Shown piece by piece: positions 1-8,103 of a stretch of DNA of 24,539 nt. The stretch spans positions 1 to 24,539 of the forward strand of contig PLZT01000158.1 in assembly GCA_003152255.1 (NCBI GenBank), given 5' to 3'. Source of the DNA: Methylocystaceae bacterium. Its GTDB lineage: Bacteria; Pseudomonadota; Alphaproteobacteria; Rhizobiales; Beijerinckiaceae. Each line of letters begins with the position of its first letter. Within the stretch, counting starts at the first letter, position 1. The notes under the pieces are model-generated. The model did no database searches, had not been told where the DNA came from, and worked only from the letters and a program-made list of their open reading frames with translations. Position numbers and translations under genes: made by a program.

Positions 1-73
1 TGACCCGCCAGCCCTTTTTACCGCGTTCGACCCTATTTTCGCATTGCGGCGCGATACGCTTATAATCCCCCGC

Positions 74-2110
74 ATGACCCACTCATTTTTCGACCTCAAC
101 ACCCATGGCTTCCTGCGCGTCGCGGTCGGGGCGCCGCTGGTCGCGGTCGCGGACCCCGCCGGCAACGCCGCCCAGACGAACGAGATGGCGCGCGAGGCGG
201 TGGAGCGGGGGGCGTCGCTGGTCCTGTTCCCGGAGTTGGGGATCAGCGCCTACGCCATCGACGATTTGTTGCAACAGGAGGCATTGCTAGCCGGCGTCGA
301 GACGGCGCTGAAGGACATCCTCGACGCCTCGCGCGCGCTAAACCTCTTGATCGTCGTCGGCGCGCCGCTGCGTCATCGCGAGCGGCTCTATAATTGCGCG
401 GTCTTCGTTTTGCGCGGCCAAATCCTCGCCGTGACGCCGAAAACCTACCTGCCCAATTACCGCGAATTCTATGAGCGCCGCCATTTCGCCTCGGGCGCCT
501 TTATTGCGAACGAGGAGATTCCTGTCGCTGGCCGCCCGGCGCCCTTTGGCTCCGATATTCTGCTCGTCGCGGAAGATGTCCCGAACCTCGCGATTCACGC
601 CGAGATTTGCGAAGATCTTTGGGTTCCGATCCCGCCGTCGACGCGCGCCGCGCTGGCGGGGGCGACCGTGCTGCTCAATCTTTCCGCCAGCAATGCGATC
701 GTCGGCAAATCGGACCATCGCCAGACGCTTTGCGCCGCCCATTCGTCGCGCTGCCTTGCCGCCTATCTCTATTCCGCGGCGGGACAGGGGGAATCAACAA
801 CCGATCTCGCCTTCGACGGCGAGGCGTTGATCTACGAAATGGGCGCCCCGCTCGCCAAGGCCCCGCGCTTTTCCAAAGAGCCGCAACTTGTCGTGACCGA
901 TATCGACTTAGGGAGGCTCGCCGCCGAGCGCCTGCGTCAGGGAAGTTTCGGCGATTGCGCCGACATCGAGCAGGGCGCGACGCAATTCCGGCGCGTCGTC
1001 TTCGCGCTTGAACCGCGACGCGGCGATCTCGGCCTGCTGCGCGCCGTGCCGCGCTTTCCCTTCGTGCCGGACGACGAGGCGCGGCTCGCCGAACTCTGCT
1101 TCGAGGCGGTTAACATCCAGGCGCACGGATTGCGACAAAGATTGCGCGCGTCGAAGATCGACAGGGTGGTGATCGGCGTTTCCGGCGGGCTCGACTCGAC
1201 GCATGCGCTGCTGGTCGCGGCGACGACGATGGACGCGCTCGGACTCTCGCGCGAAAATATTTTGGCCTATACGCTGCCGGCCTTCGCGACGACGCAACGC
1301 ACCAAATCCAACGCCTGGGCGCTCATGCGCGCGCTTGGCGTCAGCGCGCGCGAAATCGACGTTACGCCCGCCTGCCGGCAAATGCTGAACGACATCGGCC
1401 ATCCGGCCGCGCGGGGCGAGGCGATCTACGACGCCACATTCGAGAATGTGCAGGCCGGCGCGCGCACGTCGCTGCTGTTTCGACTGGCCAACCAGAATAA
1501 CGCGTTGGTGCTTGGCACCGGCGATCTGTCGGAATTGGCGCTCGGCTGGTGCACCTATGGCGTCGGCGATCAGATGTCGCACTACAACGTCAACGCCTCC
1601 GTGCCGAAGACGCTCATCCAGCATCTCATCAGATGGTGCGCGCGCGACGCGCGCTTTGGCGCCGAGACGGTCTCGGTCTTGCAGGACATTCTGGCCACGG
1701 AGATTTCGCCGGAGCTTATTCCTGGCGACGGCGCGGCGGCGCAACGCACGGAGGACTTCGTGGGGCCCTACGCCTTGCAGGACTTCAACCTATTTTATGC
1801 GACACGCTACGGCTTCGCTCCGTCCAAGATCGCCTTTCTCGCGTTTCGCGCATGGCGCGACGTGGCCGACGGCGTTTGGCCTTCCGCCGTGCCGAACGAC
1901 CAGCGCGTCGCCTACGATCTTCCCACGATCAAGCATTGGCTTGGCGTGTTCTTGCGCCGCTTCTTCGAGACCAGCCAATTCAAACGAAGCGCCATGCCGA
2001 ACGGTCCCAAGGTGAGTTCCGGCGGTTCGCTGTCGCCGCGCGGCGATTGGCGCGCCCCGAGCGACTCCTCCGCCGCCGTCTGGCTCGCCGATCTGGACGC
2101 CATTCCCTGA
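74..2110 (+). CDS. nadE: Glutamine-dependent NAD+ synthetase
   Basis: Makes NAD from deamido-NAD with glutamine as ammonia donor, the last step of NAD synthesis, in the cytoplasm. The 678-residue protein has the two-domain layout of the long NadE type. An N-terminal nitrilase-like glutaminase covers about residues 10-290, with the triad Glu54 (FPELG), Lys123 (TPKTYLPNY) and Cys179 (AEICEDLW). A C-terminal synthetase domain follows, with the ATP pyrophosphatase loop SGGLDS at 370-375. The frame is also open from a TTG at 44, but the ATG at 74 gives the usual N-terminus ([14 protein letters not shown]). The gene stands alone: a TGA at position 1 may end an upstream gene, and the next gene starts 240 bases downstream. 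Length and motifs match the family, so the call is secure. Confidence 0.96.
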   Translation: MTHSFFDLNTHGFLRVAVGAPLVAVADPAGNAAQTNEMAREAVERGASLVLFPELGISAYAIDDLLQQEALLAGVETALKDILDASRALNLLIVVGAPLRHRERLYNCAVFVLRGQILAVTPKTYLPNYREFYERRHFASGAFIANEEIPVAGRPAPFGSDILLVAEDVPNLAIHAEICEDLWVPIPPSTRAALAGATVLLNLSASNAIVGKSDHRQTLCAAHSSRCLAAYLYSAAGQGESTTDLAFDGEALIYEMGAPLAKAPRFSKEPQLVVTDIDLGRLAAERLRQGSFGDCADIEQGATQFRRVVFALEPRRGDLGLLRAVPRFPFVPDDEARLAELCFEAVNIQAHGLRQRLRASKIDRVVIGVSGGLDSTHALLVAATTMDALGLSRENILAYTLPAFATTQRTKSNAWALMRALGVSAREIDVTPACRQMLNDIGHPAARGEAIYDATFENVQAGARTSLLFRLANQNNALVLGTGDLSELALGWCTYGVGDQMSHYNVNASVPKTLIQHLIRWCARDARFGAETVSVLQDILATEISPELIPGDGAAAQRTEDFVGPYALQDFNLFYATRYGFAPSKIAFLAFRAWRDVADGVWPSAVPNDQRVAYDLPTIKHWLGVFLRRFFETSQFKRSAMPNGPKVSSGGSLSPRGDWRAPSDSSAAVWLADLDAIP

Positions 2111-2173
2111 GATCGGCGGATTCGCCCGCGCCGCGAGAGTTCCAACGCCTCATCGGTTATTTCGCGCCAGGCG

Positions 2174-2263
2174 CCAGCCGCTGGCTGGGACTTGCGCCGA
2201 GAGCCTCCCCGCTCGAGCGTCGTGCGATATACGACCTCCCCGGCGGTTGGCCACGGCCGCCGG
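2174..2263 (+). other. Two hairpins downstream of nadE
   Basis: The gap after nadE contains CCAGCC-GCT-GGCTGG at 2174-2188 (6-bp stem) and CCGGCGG at 2240-2246 facing CCGCCGG at 2257-2263 (7-bp stem, 10-base loop). Neither is followed by a T-run, so they are not classic intrinsic terminators. They could help end the nadE transcript or stabilise its 3' end, or be chance in GC-rich DNA. Confidence 0.25.
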
Positions 2264-2297
2264 AGGCCAATTGCTTCCTGCGAAATTGGAGGACGTC

Positions 2298-2325
2298 TTG
2301 ACGACACCCGGCAAGGAGGCATAGT
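2298..2325 (+). promoter_or_regulatory. Candidate sigma-70 promoter with an overlapping inverted repeat
   Basis: TTGACG (2298-2303) and CATAGT (2320-2325) match the -35 and -10 consensus at 5/6 and 4/6 with a 16-base spacer, about 28 bases before the next reading frame. An inverted repeat, GGCAAGG (2310-2316) against CTTTGCC (2331-2337) with one G-T pair, brackets the -10 element and could be an operator. Promoter activity is inferred from sequence alone. Confidence 0.4.
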
Positions 2326-2352
2326 TTTACCTTTGCCAAGAGGGCTTTTATT

Positions 2353-2751
2353 TTGATCCTGCGACGCGGCACGCATGTGAAAAAGGTCGGCGCCTTCGTG
2401 GCGTTGGCGTCTGTTTGCGTCCTTGTGATGCAAATGCTTTTCGCCGGCGTCGCGCTGGCCGGCGGGCCGGGATCCGGTTCTGCGTCAGGCTTCGATCTTA
2501 CCTGCGCGCGGCAGGGTGATGCGTCTCCCTTGGGATCGCCGATCGGGCCGAAATCTCATCAACACGCCGCATGCTGCATTCTGCACTCCAGCGTGTTGTT
2601 CGCGCCCTCGGCTCGCGATGTCGCGAGCCGCGTCGAGCGGCTATCCGACGAGACGAGCGTTCCGTCGCCGCAATATCGTCTAGCAGCGTTGCGCGACGCC
2701 TCCGAACTCGGGCCATTGTCGCCGCGCGCTCCACCATTTTCAAACATCTGA
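2353..2751 (+). CDS. Small exported Cys/His-rich protein, DUF2946-like
   Basis: A 132-residue protein of unproven function. The first 36 or so residues form a signal peptide: KK near 10-11, a hydrophobic stretch at about 13-36, and an ALA-type cleavage site. The mature part has Cys51 and a compact cluster His69, His71, Cys74, Cys75 and His78, which could bind a metal such as copper. It ends in an RAPP motif. The layout (signal peptide, Cys, then a His/Cys cluster, then a C-terminal ARAPP-like tail) resembles small DUF2946 proteins, but that is recalled resemblance. The start is a TTG at 2353 preceded by AAGAGGG at 2338-2344; a GTG at 2377 would keep the signal peptide and is a real alternative. 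The PmoC-like gene follows on the same strand 229 bases later. Confidence 0.6.
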   Translation: MILRRGTHVKKVGAFVALASVCVLVMQMLFAGVALAGGPGSGSASGFDLTCARQGDASPLGSPIGPKSHQHAACCILHSSVLFAPSARDVASRVERLSDETSVPSPQYRLAALRDASELGPLSPRAPPFSNI

Positions 2752-2847
2752 TTTCCCGTCCTTTCGAAGGGGTGGTCGCCCGTTCCACAAGGACAAACGA
2801 AACGGAATTCGAGCCGACGCGTTACGCGTAGCCCGGAGAGTTCCGCG

Positions 2848-2869
2848 ACAACCGAAAATTACAGGTTGT
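2848..2869 (+). promoter_or_regulatory. Inverted repeat upstream of the PmoC-like gene
   Basis: ACAACC (2848-2853) faces GGTTGT (2864-2869) across a 10-base AT-rich centre, about 110 bases before the PmoC-like start. The form suits a dimeric regulator site. No convincing -35/-10 pair was found next to it. Confidence 0.25.
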
Positions 2870-2953
2870 TTCCACTTGATCGCGTTCGCGCGCCGTGATG
2901 GACGCATTCCTTCGTGACGCGTTGGGCGGCGCATGGCGTCGCCGCGTCGGGTC

Positions 2954-2965
2954 CTAAATTTTTAG
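2954..2965 (+). promoter_or_regulatory. AT-rich palindrome just before the PmoC-like ribosome binding site
   Basis: CTAAATTTTTAG is a 5-bp inverted repeat around a TT centre in otherwise GC-rich DNA, 15 bases upstream of the ATG and directly before the Shine-Dalgarno CGGAGAG (2969-2975). It could be an operator or part of a leader structure. Confidence 0.25.
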
Positions 2966-2980
2966 AATCGGAGAGATCAC

Positions 2981-3760
2981 ATGAGCATCAACGAAATCGC
3001 CAGCGGCGCTGGCGCGACGACGGCCACGCAAGCGCCATTCAGTCTAAAGACATTGTGGATCGGGGCGGGCATTGTGCTGGCCTTCGCCCTTCTGGTGAGA
3101 CTTTACGAACAGCTTTTCGGGTTCAGCGACGGCCTGGATTCGTTCTCGCCGGAGTTTCAGCTCTACTGGCGAAATCTTTTGTTGGTCGCGATACCGTCCT
3201 CGATTTTGGGAGCTGTTGGCGTCGCCGGCTATTTGTGGCGCACGCGCGATCGTCACCTCGACGTCATCACGCCGATTGAAGAGACGCGTCGGTATTTCGT
3301 GCTCGTGCAATGGCTCGTCGTGTTCGCGCTCGCGCTTTGCCTAGGCCTAAGCTTCTTCACGGAACAGACGGCGGTCTGGCACATGACCGCGGTGCGCGAT
3401 TCGGATTTCACGCCCAGCAACATCGTCACTTTCTATATGTCCTATCCGCTGTTCGCGATCTTGGGCTTTGGCTCCTATATCTACGCGATGACGCGGTTGC
3501 CGCGTTTCTCCAAGGGCGCATCGCTGCCCTTCGCCATTTTCGTGGTCGGCACTTTCATGGTGATCCCCAATATCGGCTTCAACGAATGGGGTCACACCGG
3601 CTTCTGGATGGATGAAGGCTTCGCGAGCCCGCTGCACTGGGGCTTCGCGTTTTTCGGCTGGATGGCGCTGGGCTGCTTCGGTGTGACGCTGCAAATCCTT
3701 GGCCGTTTGCGCGAACTTCTGGGTGAGGAAGGCGTAAGGGCGCTGGCGCGCAAGCGCTGA
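2981..3760 (+). CDS. Divergent lone PmoC-like protein (copper membrane monooxygenase subunit C homologue)
   Basis: A 259-residue membrane protein with about six hydrophobic segments (near 24-44, 62-86, 107-127, 153-171, 182-198 and 216-240). It carries hallmark PmoC/AmoC blocks: SFSPEFQLYW, GYLWRTRDR, FFTEQ..WH, RDSDFTPS, FYMSYP, NEWGH and HWGFAFFGWMAL. PmoC is the membrane subunit of particulate methane monooxygenase that carries a conserved Asp-His-His metal site. Aligned from memory to Methylococcus PmoC with a constant offset of 26, those ligands are Thr130 (for Asp156), His134 (His160) and Asn147 (His173), so two of three are changed. Asn201, His205 and His219, equivalent to Asn227, His231 and His245, are kept. 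No pmoA or pmoB is adjacent. The ATG at 2981 has a CGGAGAG ribosome binding site. Family membership is clear; monooxygenase activity is doubtful. Confidence 0.88.
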   Translation: MSINEIASGAGATTATQAPFSLKTLWIGAGIVLAFALLVRLYEQLFGFSDGLDSFSPEFQLYWRNLLLVAIPSSILGAVGVAGYLWRTRDRHLDVITPIEETRRYFVLVQWLVVFALALCLGLSFFTEQTAVWHMTAVRDSDFTPSNIVTFYMSYPLFAILGFGSYIYAMTRLPRFSKGASLPFAIFVVGTFMVIPNIGFNEWGHTGFWMDEGFASPLHWGFAFFGWMALGCFGVTLQILGRLRELLGEEGVRALARKR

Positions 3761-3887
3761 ACCGAACCGCCCTCGCGCCGACCGGATGGCGCGGGGGCCT
3801 ACCCGACCGCCGAATTGCTCGGCGCAACCCACTTCACGCGGATGGTCTCCCCTCGCGTGGAGTCCCCTAACTTCCCCGCTCGACGCA

Positions 3888-3911
3888 CACCTGTCGGGTG
3901 GGGCTTTTTTT
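3888..3911 (+). terminator. Weak intrinsic terminator after the PmoC-like gene
   Basis: CACC (3888-3891) pairs with GGTG (3897-3900) across a 5-base loop, followed by GGGC and seven T (3905-3911). The short stem could be strengthened by pairing CCCC (3874-3877) with GGGG (3900-3903). The T-run fits termination of the rightward transcript before the convergent purN. Confidence 0.35.
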
Positions 3912-3946
3912 GCGGACCTTGCGCAACTTGCTGGCGAGGCTCGATG

Positions 3947-4597
3947 TCAAGACAGGGTCGGCGCCAGCAATGCATCCTCGGCGCGCGCCGACGCACCCAA
4001 AACCCTGTTCCCCTCGACGCGCACCGCGCCCGAGGCGACGAGCCGCAACGCCAGCGGATAGATCCTGTGCTCTTGCTCCAGGACGCGCGCGCCAAGGCTT
4101 TGCGGCGTGTCGTCGTCGAGGACCGGCACGGCCGCCTGCGCGACGATGGGGCCTTCGTCCATTTGTGGCACGACAAAATGCACCGTGCAGCCGTGGATTT
4201 TCACGCCATCCGCCAGTGCGCGCTCGTGCGTGTGAAGGCCGCGGAAAGAAGGAAGCAGGGCAGGGTGGATGTTTAGCATTCTGCCGCTCCAGGCGCCGAT
4301 GAACCAGGGCGTCAGCAATCGCATGAAGCCGGCAAGGCAAATGAAGTCGATGCGATAGGTTTCGAGCAGAATCTGCATCGAGCGCTCGAACTCCTCGCGT
4401 CCGGCGTAAATCTTGTGATCCACCGCCGCCGTCGCTGGGCCCAGCGCCTTGGCGCGCGCGAGACCTGGGGCGTCCGGGCGGTTGGAGAGCACGAGGGCGA
4501 TTTCCGCGGGAAAATCGGGCGCTCGCGCGGCCTCTATCAGCGCGTCCATGTTCGAGCCGCGACCGGAAATCAGTATGGCCGTGCGCAAGCGCCTCAC
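3947..4597 (-). CDS. purN: Phosphoribosylglycinamide formyltransferase
   Basis: Transfers a formyl group from 10-formyl-tetrahydrofolate to GAR, the third step of purine synthesis, in the cytoplasm. The 216-residue protein has the N-terminal phosphate-binding loop SGRGSN at 11-16. The catalytic residues are Asn109 and His111 in [10 protein letters not shown], with Asp147 in MDEGP. Length matches the family. It starts with GTG at 4597, sharing four bases (GTGA) with the purM stop codon, which indicates translational coupling in a purM-purN operon. The C-terminal tail after about residue 195 is variable in this family and is ordinary here. Confidence 0.95.
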   Translation of the reverse strand: MRRLRTAILISGRGSNMDALIEAARAPDFPAEIALVLSNRPDAPGLARAKALGPATAAVDHKIYAGREEFERSMQILLETYRIDFICLAGFMRLLTPWFIGAWSGRMLNIHPALLPSFRGLHTHERALADGVKIHGCTVHFVVPQMDEGPIVAQAAVPVLDDDTPQSLGARVLEQEHRIYPLALRLVASGAVRVEGNRVLGASARAEDALLAPTLS

Positions 4598-5658
4598 AGA
4601 CGCAATGCTCCGCTCATGAGGACGCGTTCCCCTTCCGTCGCCTCGACGATTTCGCCAATTTTCAGGGGGCTTTCACCCGCCGCGCGCAGAGCGGCCTCGG
4701 CCTCGCCGGCGCCCTGGCGCGAGGCGACGACAACCATGCCGATTCCGCAATTGAAGGTGCGCAGCATTTCCGATTGCGCGAGGCCGCCGGCTTGCGCCAG
4801 CCAGCGAAACACGTCGGGGAGCGGAATCGCCGCGAGATCGAGCGTGACGCCAAGGCCCTTGGGCAGGACGCGCGGCAGATTATCGGGAAAGCCGCCGCCA
4901 GTGATATGGGCGAGCGCGGCGATTTTGTCCGTCTGCTTAAGCGCCGCGAGCAAAGGCTTCACATAGATGCGCGTCGGCTCCAGCAGCGCCTCGGCGAGAC
5001 CGCGCGCCGGCTCGAACGGCGCGGGCGCGTCCCAGACGAGGCCAGCACGCGCCACGATGCGGCGGACCAGCGAAAAGCCGTTGGAATGCACGCCCGACGA
5101 AGGCAGGCCGAATACAATGTCGCCCGCCGCGACCGGCCTCGGCAACAGCCCGGACCGTTCGACCGCGCCGACGGCGAAGCCCGCGAGATCATAGTCGCCC
5201 TCGGCGTAAAGCCCGGGCATTTCGGCGGTTTCGCCGCCGAGCAGGGCGCAGCCGGCGATTTCGCAGCCCTTCGCTATGCCCCTGACGACCGAGGCGGCGG
5301 CCTCCGGGGCCAATTTGCCGGTCGCGTAATAGTCCAGGAAAAACAGGGGCTCGGCACCCTGCACGATGAGATCGTTGACGCACATCGCGACGAGGTCGAC
5401 GCCGATCGTATCGTGGCGTCCCGACTCTATGGCGATTTTCACCTTGGTGCCGACGCCGTCATTGGCGGCGACCAACAGCGGATCGGCGAAGCCCGCCGCC
5501 TTGAGATCGAACACGCCGCCAAAGCCGCCGATTTCCCCGTCGGCGCCGGGCCGGCGCGTCGCCCGAACGGCGGGACGGATGAGGTCCACGAGTCTATTGC
5601 CGGCGTCTATGTCGACTCCGGCCTCGGCATAAGTGAGGCCGTTGGGCTTGTGCTGCAT
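4594..5658 (-). CDS. purM: Phosphoribosylformylglycinamidine cyclo-ligase (AIR synthetase)
   Basis: Closes the imidazole ring of AIR from FGAM with ATP, the fifth step of purine synthesis. The 354-residue protein matches the family length and carries DGVGTK at 67-72 and GGETAEMPG at 141-149, the conserved loops of the PurM/SelD/HypE fold that bind ATP and substrate. It is the first gene of the purM-purN pair, a common arrangement. The DUF2157-like gene diverges upstream, with a 260-base gap that contains a candidate promoter for this operon. I saw no purine riboswitch in that gap. Confidence 0.96.
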   Translation of the reverse strand: MQHKPNGLTYAEAGVDIDAGNRLVDLIRPAVRATRRPGADGEIGGFGGVFDLKAAGFADPLLVAANDGVGTKVKIAIESGRHDTIGVDLVAMCVNDLIVQGAEPLFFLDYYATGKLAPEAAASVVRGIAKGCEIAGCALLGGETAEMPGLYAEGDYDLAGFAVGAVERSGLLPRPVAAGDIVFGLPSSGVHSNGFSLVRRIVARAGLVWDAPAPFEPARGLAEALLEPTRIYVKPLLAALKQTDKIAALAHITGGGFPDNLPRVLPKGLGVTLDLAAIPLPDVFRWLAQAGGLAQSEMLRTFNCGIGMVVVASRQGAGEAEAALRAAGESPLKIGEIVEATEGERVLMSGALRL

Positions 5659-5716
5659 TTTTTGGGATCTTCCCGGCTTTCGGAGGGACGAGCGGGTGGC
5701 GACCGACTATCCCTAG

Positions 5717-5747
5717 GTTATCTGGCGAATGCGGCCGCGAGTGTCAA
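5717..5747 (-). promoter_or_regulatory. Candidate promoter for purM-purN
   Basis: Read on the minus strand, a perfect -35 TTGACA (plus-strand 5742-5747) is followed after 19 bases by GATAAC (5717-5722), a 4/6 match to the -10. It lies about 60 bases upstream of the purM start. The spacer is longer than the ideal 17, so strength is uncertain. Confidence 0.4.
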
Positions 5748-5918
5748 ATGTTTCGCCAAGTGGCCGGACGAATCGCGCGCGGGGCCTCCCTTGTGCGGCG
5801 CCGCGCTCTTTGAAATGATGACTTGGGCTTCAATCCAGCACGACGGTCGGGTTTCGCGGGCCTGTCCGATCCCGCCGTCCTTGGTCAACGACAGCCACTT
5901 TAGAAGAAGGATCGCCGC

Positions 5919-6980
5919 ATGGCTTCCCCCGTTCCCGCTCCCAAGGATCTGCGCGCCGCGCTCGACGCCGGGGTGATTGACGCGGCGACTTATCGGCGAC
6001 TGGTCGAGTTTTTGGCGGCGCCGAAGAACGAGGCGCCCTCGCGCTTCGATTTCGTCAATCTGCTCTGGTATCTCGGTGCGTTGATCGTGCTTGGCGCGAT
6101 GGGGCTGTTTTCGACCAACGCCTTTGGGCTTTGGGGCGCCAAGGCGCTGCTCGCCACCTCCATCGGTTACGCGGTTGTCTTCCTTTTCGCCGGCGCCTAT
6201 TTGTGGAAATGGCGCGATCTGCGCACGCCGGGGGGACTATTGATCGCCTGCGCGGTGGGCATGACGCCGCTGTTTGTCTATGCGGTTCAGTCGATGACGG
6301 GCCACGATCCGATTGACGCCGTTCCCTATCGGGATTTTTATGTCTGGATTAAGTCGAGTTGGCTTCCGATGGAGTCAGGGACCATCGTCGCCGCGCTGTT
6401 GGCGCTGGCGTTTTTTCCCTTCCCCTTTCTCGTCATGATCATAGCCTTCGCGCTTTGGTTCATGTCGATGGACCTGACGCCCTGGATCGCCGGCGTGGAG
6501 AGCTTCACCTGGGATCAGCGCGCGACGGTCAGCATTGCTTTCGGCGCCGTGATGCTGATCGCCGCCTGGGCCGTCGATCTGCGGCGCTGGCGCGGCGGCG
6601 ATTTCGCCTTCTGGCTGCACCTTTTCGGCCTGATGGCCTTTTGGGGCGGCCTGACGGAACAGCATAGCGGCGCGGAGTTCGGCAAGGCGATCTATTGCCT
6701 CGTCAACGTCGTCCTGATTTTTCTGTCGCTGTTCCTTATGCGGCGGGCCTATGCCGTGTTCGGCGCGATTGGCGTGACGCTATATCTGGGTCATCTCGCC
6801 GACGAGGTGTTCCGTAATTCGATTCTGTTCCCCTTCGCGCTTTCGGCGCTCGGCCTCGCGATAATCGGAGCCGGGTTGTTTTTCCATCGCTTCGGCGGGC
6901 GCATCGCGAGCGCGCTCGCGGGCGTGTTGCCGTCCTTCGGGCGGGAACTGCGTCCCGCCCATGCGCGCGAGGCAGCGTGA
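5919..6980 (+). CDS. DUF2157-like polytopic membrane protein
   Basis: Function unknown. The 353-residue protein has a soluble N-terminus of about 45 residues (a helical segment LRAALDAGVIDAATYRRLVEF, then FDFVNLLWYLGAL) followed by about nine hydrophobic segments to about residue 330. This layout, with a short helical domain preceding many membrane helices, resembles DUF2157-type proteins; the match is from memory. The ATG at 5919 is preceded by the purine-rich AGAAGAAGGA. It reads away from purM and lies about 150 bases upstream of the ABC importer genes on the same strand, so co-transcription is possible but not shown. No catalytic motif was recognised. Confidence 0.7.
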   Translation: MASPVPAPKDLRAALDAGVIDAATYRRLVEFLAAPKNEAPSRFDFVNLLWYLGALIVLGAMGLFSTNAFGLWGAKALLATSIGYAVVFLFAGAYLWKWRDLRTPGGLLIACAVGMTPLFVYAVQSMTGHDPIDAVPYRDFYVWIKSSWLPMESGTIVAALLALAFFPFPFLVMIIAFALWFMSMDLTPWIAGVESFTWDQRATVSIAFGAVMLIAAWAVDLRRWRGGDFAFWLHLFGLMAFWGGLTEQHSGAEFGKAIYCLVNVVLIFLSLFLMRRAYAVFGAIGVTLYLGHLADEVFRNSILFPFALSALGLAIIGAGLFFHRFGGRIASALAGVLPSFGRELRPAHAREAA

Positions 6981-7131
6981 CGCCGGCCGCCGCCGGTTGG
7001 TCCTCCCATCGAGAAGACGGGCGAACCGGACTCATCGACGCCGCCCGCGTCCTGCGCTAGAGGATCGCGGAACGCGATCCAACGCCGATCGCGATCAAGC
7101 GTCTTTCATGCGTTCGCCCAAAGGATTATCC

Positions 7132-8103
7132 ATGCGCCCGCGCCTCCTCGCCGCCCTCCTGGCAATTCTCGCGCTTGCCGCGCCGCCCGCGCTCGCGGCC
7201 GACACGCTTCGTCTCGCCTTGCAAGCGACGGGAACCACTGTTTGGGAGATGGCGGTGGTCTCAAGCCTCCATCTCGACCAGGAGGCCGGGCTCGATCTCA
7301 AAATTACGGAACTCGCCTCGACGGAAGCCGGCAAGATCGCGCTTCAGGGCGGCTCCGCCGACATTATCGTCTCGGACTGGCTGTGGGTGGCGCGCGAGCG
7401 CGCTGGCGGCGCCAGACTGACATTTTATCCCGCCTCGACCGGCATCGGCGCGGTGATGAGCAGGGATGCGACGATCAAGAGCGTAAAGGATCTCGCTGGC
7501 AAAAAGCTTGGCGTCGCGGGCGGGGCGCTGGACAAGAGCTGGCTGCTGCTCAAGGCCTTCGCATTGAAGCAGGGGGTCGATCTCGAAAAGACAGCGACGA
7601 TCATCTACGGCGCGCCGCCGCTGCTCGCCGAAAAAGCCGCGCAGGGTGAAATCGACGCGGTGCTGGAGTTCTGGAATTTCGCGCTCGACCTCGAGGCGCG
7701 CGGGTTTCACCGGGCGATTGAAATGACCGAGGTCGAAAAGGCGCTTGGCGCGAAGCGCGATCCGATCGTCACCGGCTATGTCTTCGATGAAGGCTTCGCG
7801 AACGCGCATTGGGACGCGCTAGGGCGCTTCGTCGCGATGATGAGGAAAGCCAGGGCGCTGATCGCCTCCAGCGACGAGGCCTGGCGCGCGGCCGCTACGC
7901 GCATCGGCGCGAAGGACAAGGCGACGCTCGATCTGTACCGAAAGCGCTACATCGAAGGCGGCCCCAAGGGAACGCTCGATGAGCAAGAGGCGGACGCCTC
8001 GAAACTTTTCGCCGTGCTCGCCGAAATCGGCGGCGAAAAGCTGGTGGGGCCGGCAAAATCGCTCGATCCGGGCGTCTTCTATAAGGCCAGGGAAGCCCAT
8101 TGA
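7132..8103 (+). CDS. SsuA/TauA-like ABC transporter substrate-binding protein
   Basis: Periplasmic binding protein of an ABC importer in the nitrate/sulfonate/taurine group; the actual substrate cannot be read from the sequence. The 323-residue protein begins with a signal peptide (residues 1-22, ending ALA), then DTLRLALQ and a two-lobed binding-protein sequence of normal length for the family. Key segments are the DLAGKKLGVAGGALD loop and YRKRYIEGG near the end. The frame is open further upstream, but the ATG at 7132 has the AAAGGA ribosome binding site (7120-7125) and places the signal peptide correctly. Its stop overlaps the TTG start of the permease, so the three transporter genes are coupled. 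Confidence 0.85.
   Translation: MRPRLLAALLAILALAAPPALAADTLRLALQATGTTVWEMAVVSSLHLDQEAGLDLKITELASTEAGKIALQGGSADIIVSDWLWVARERAGGARLTFYPASTGIGAVMSRDATIKSVKDLAGKKLGVAGGALDKSWLLLKAFALKQGVDLEKTATIIYGAPPLLAEKAAQGEIDAVLEFWNFALDLEARGFHRAIEMTEVEKALGAKRDPIVTGYVFDEGFANAHWDALGRFVAMMRKARALIASSDEAWRAAATRIGAKDKATLDLYRKRYIEGGPKGTLDEQEADASKLFAVLAEIGGEKLVGPAKSLDPGVFYKAREAH

Noticed and set aside
908..1744. Long open frame on the minus strand opposite nadE
   Set aside because: Arg-rich composition, no recognisable domain, and fully covered by the well-supported nadE gene; typical antisense frame in GC-rich DNA.
2298..2337. MerR/CueR-type copper promoter
   Set aside because: The -35 to -10 spacer is 16 bases, not the 19-20 typical of that class, and the dyad brackets the -10 rather than filling the spacer.
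2353..3760. A full pmoCAB or pxmABC operon
   Set aside because: Only a PmoC-like gene is present; purN and purM follow on the other strand, and nothing resembles PmoA or PmoB.
5659..5918. Purine riboswitch upstream of purM
   Set aside because: No conserved three-way junction or loop sequences could be recognised; only a promoter-like pair was seen.
4774..5976. 400-codon open frame on the plus strand opposite purM
   Set aside because: It is antisense to a conserved gene, its composition is Arg/Gly-rich with no motif, and it runs into the separate DUF2157-like gene.
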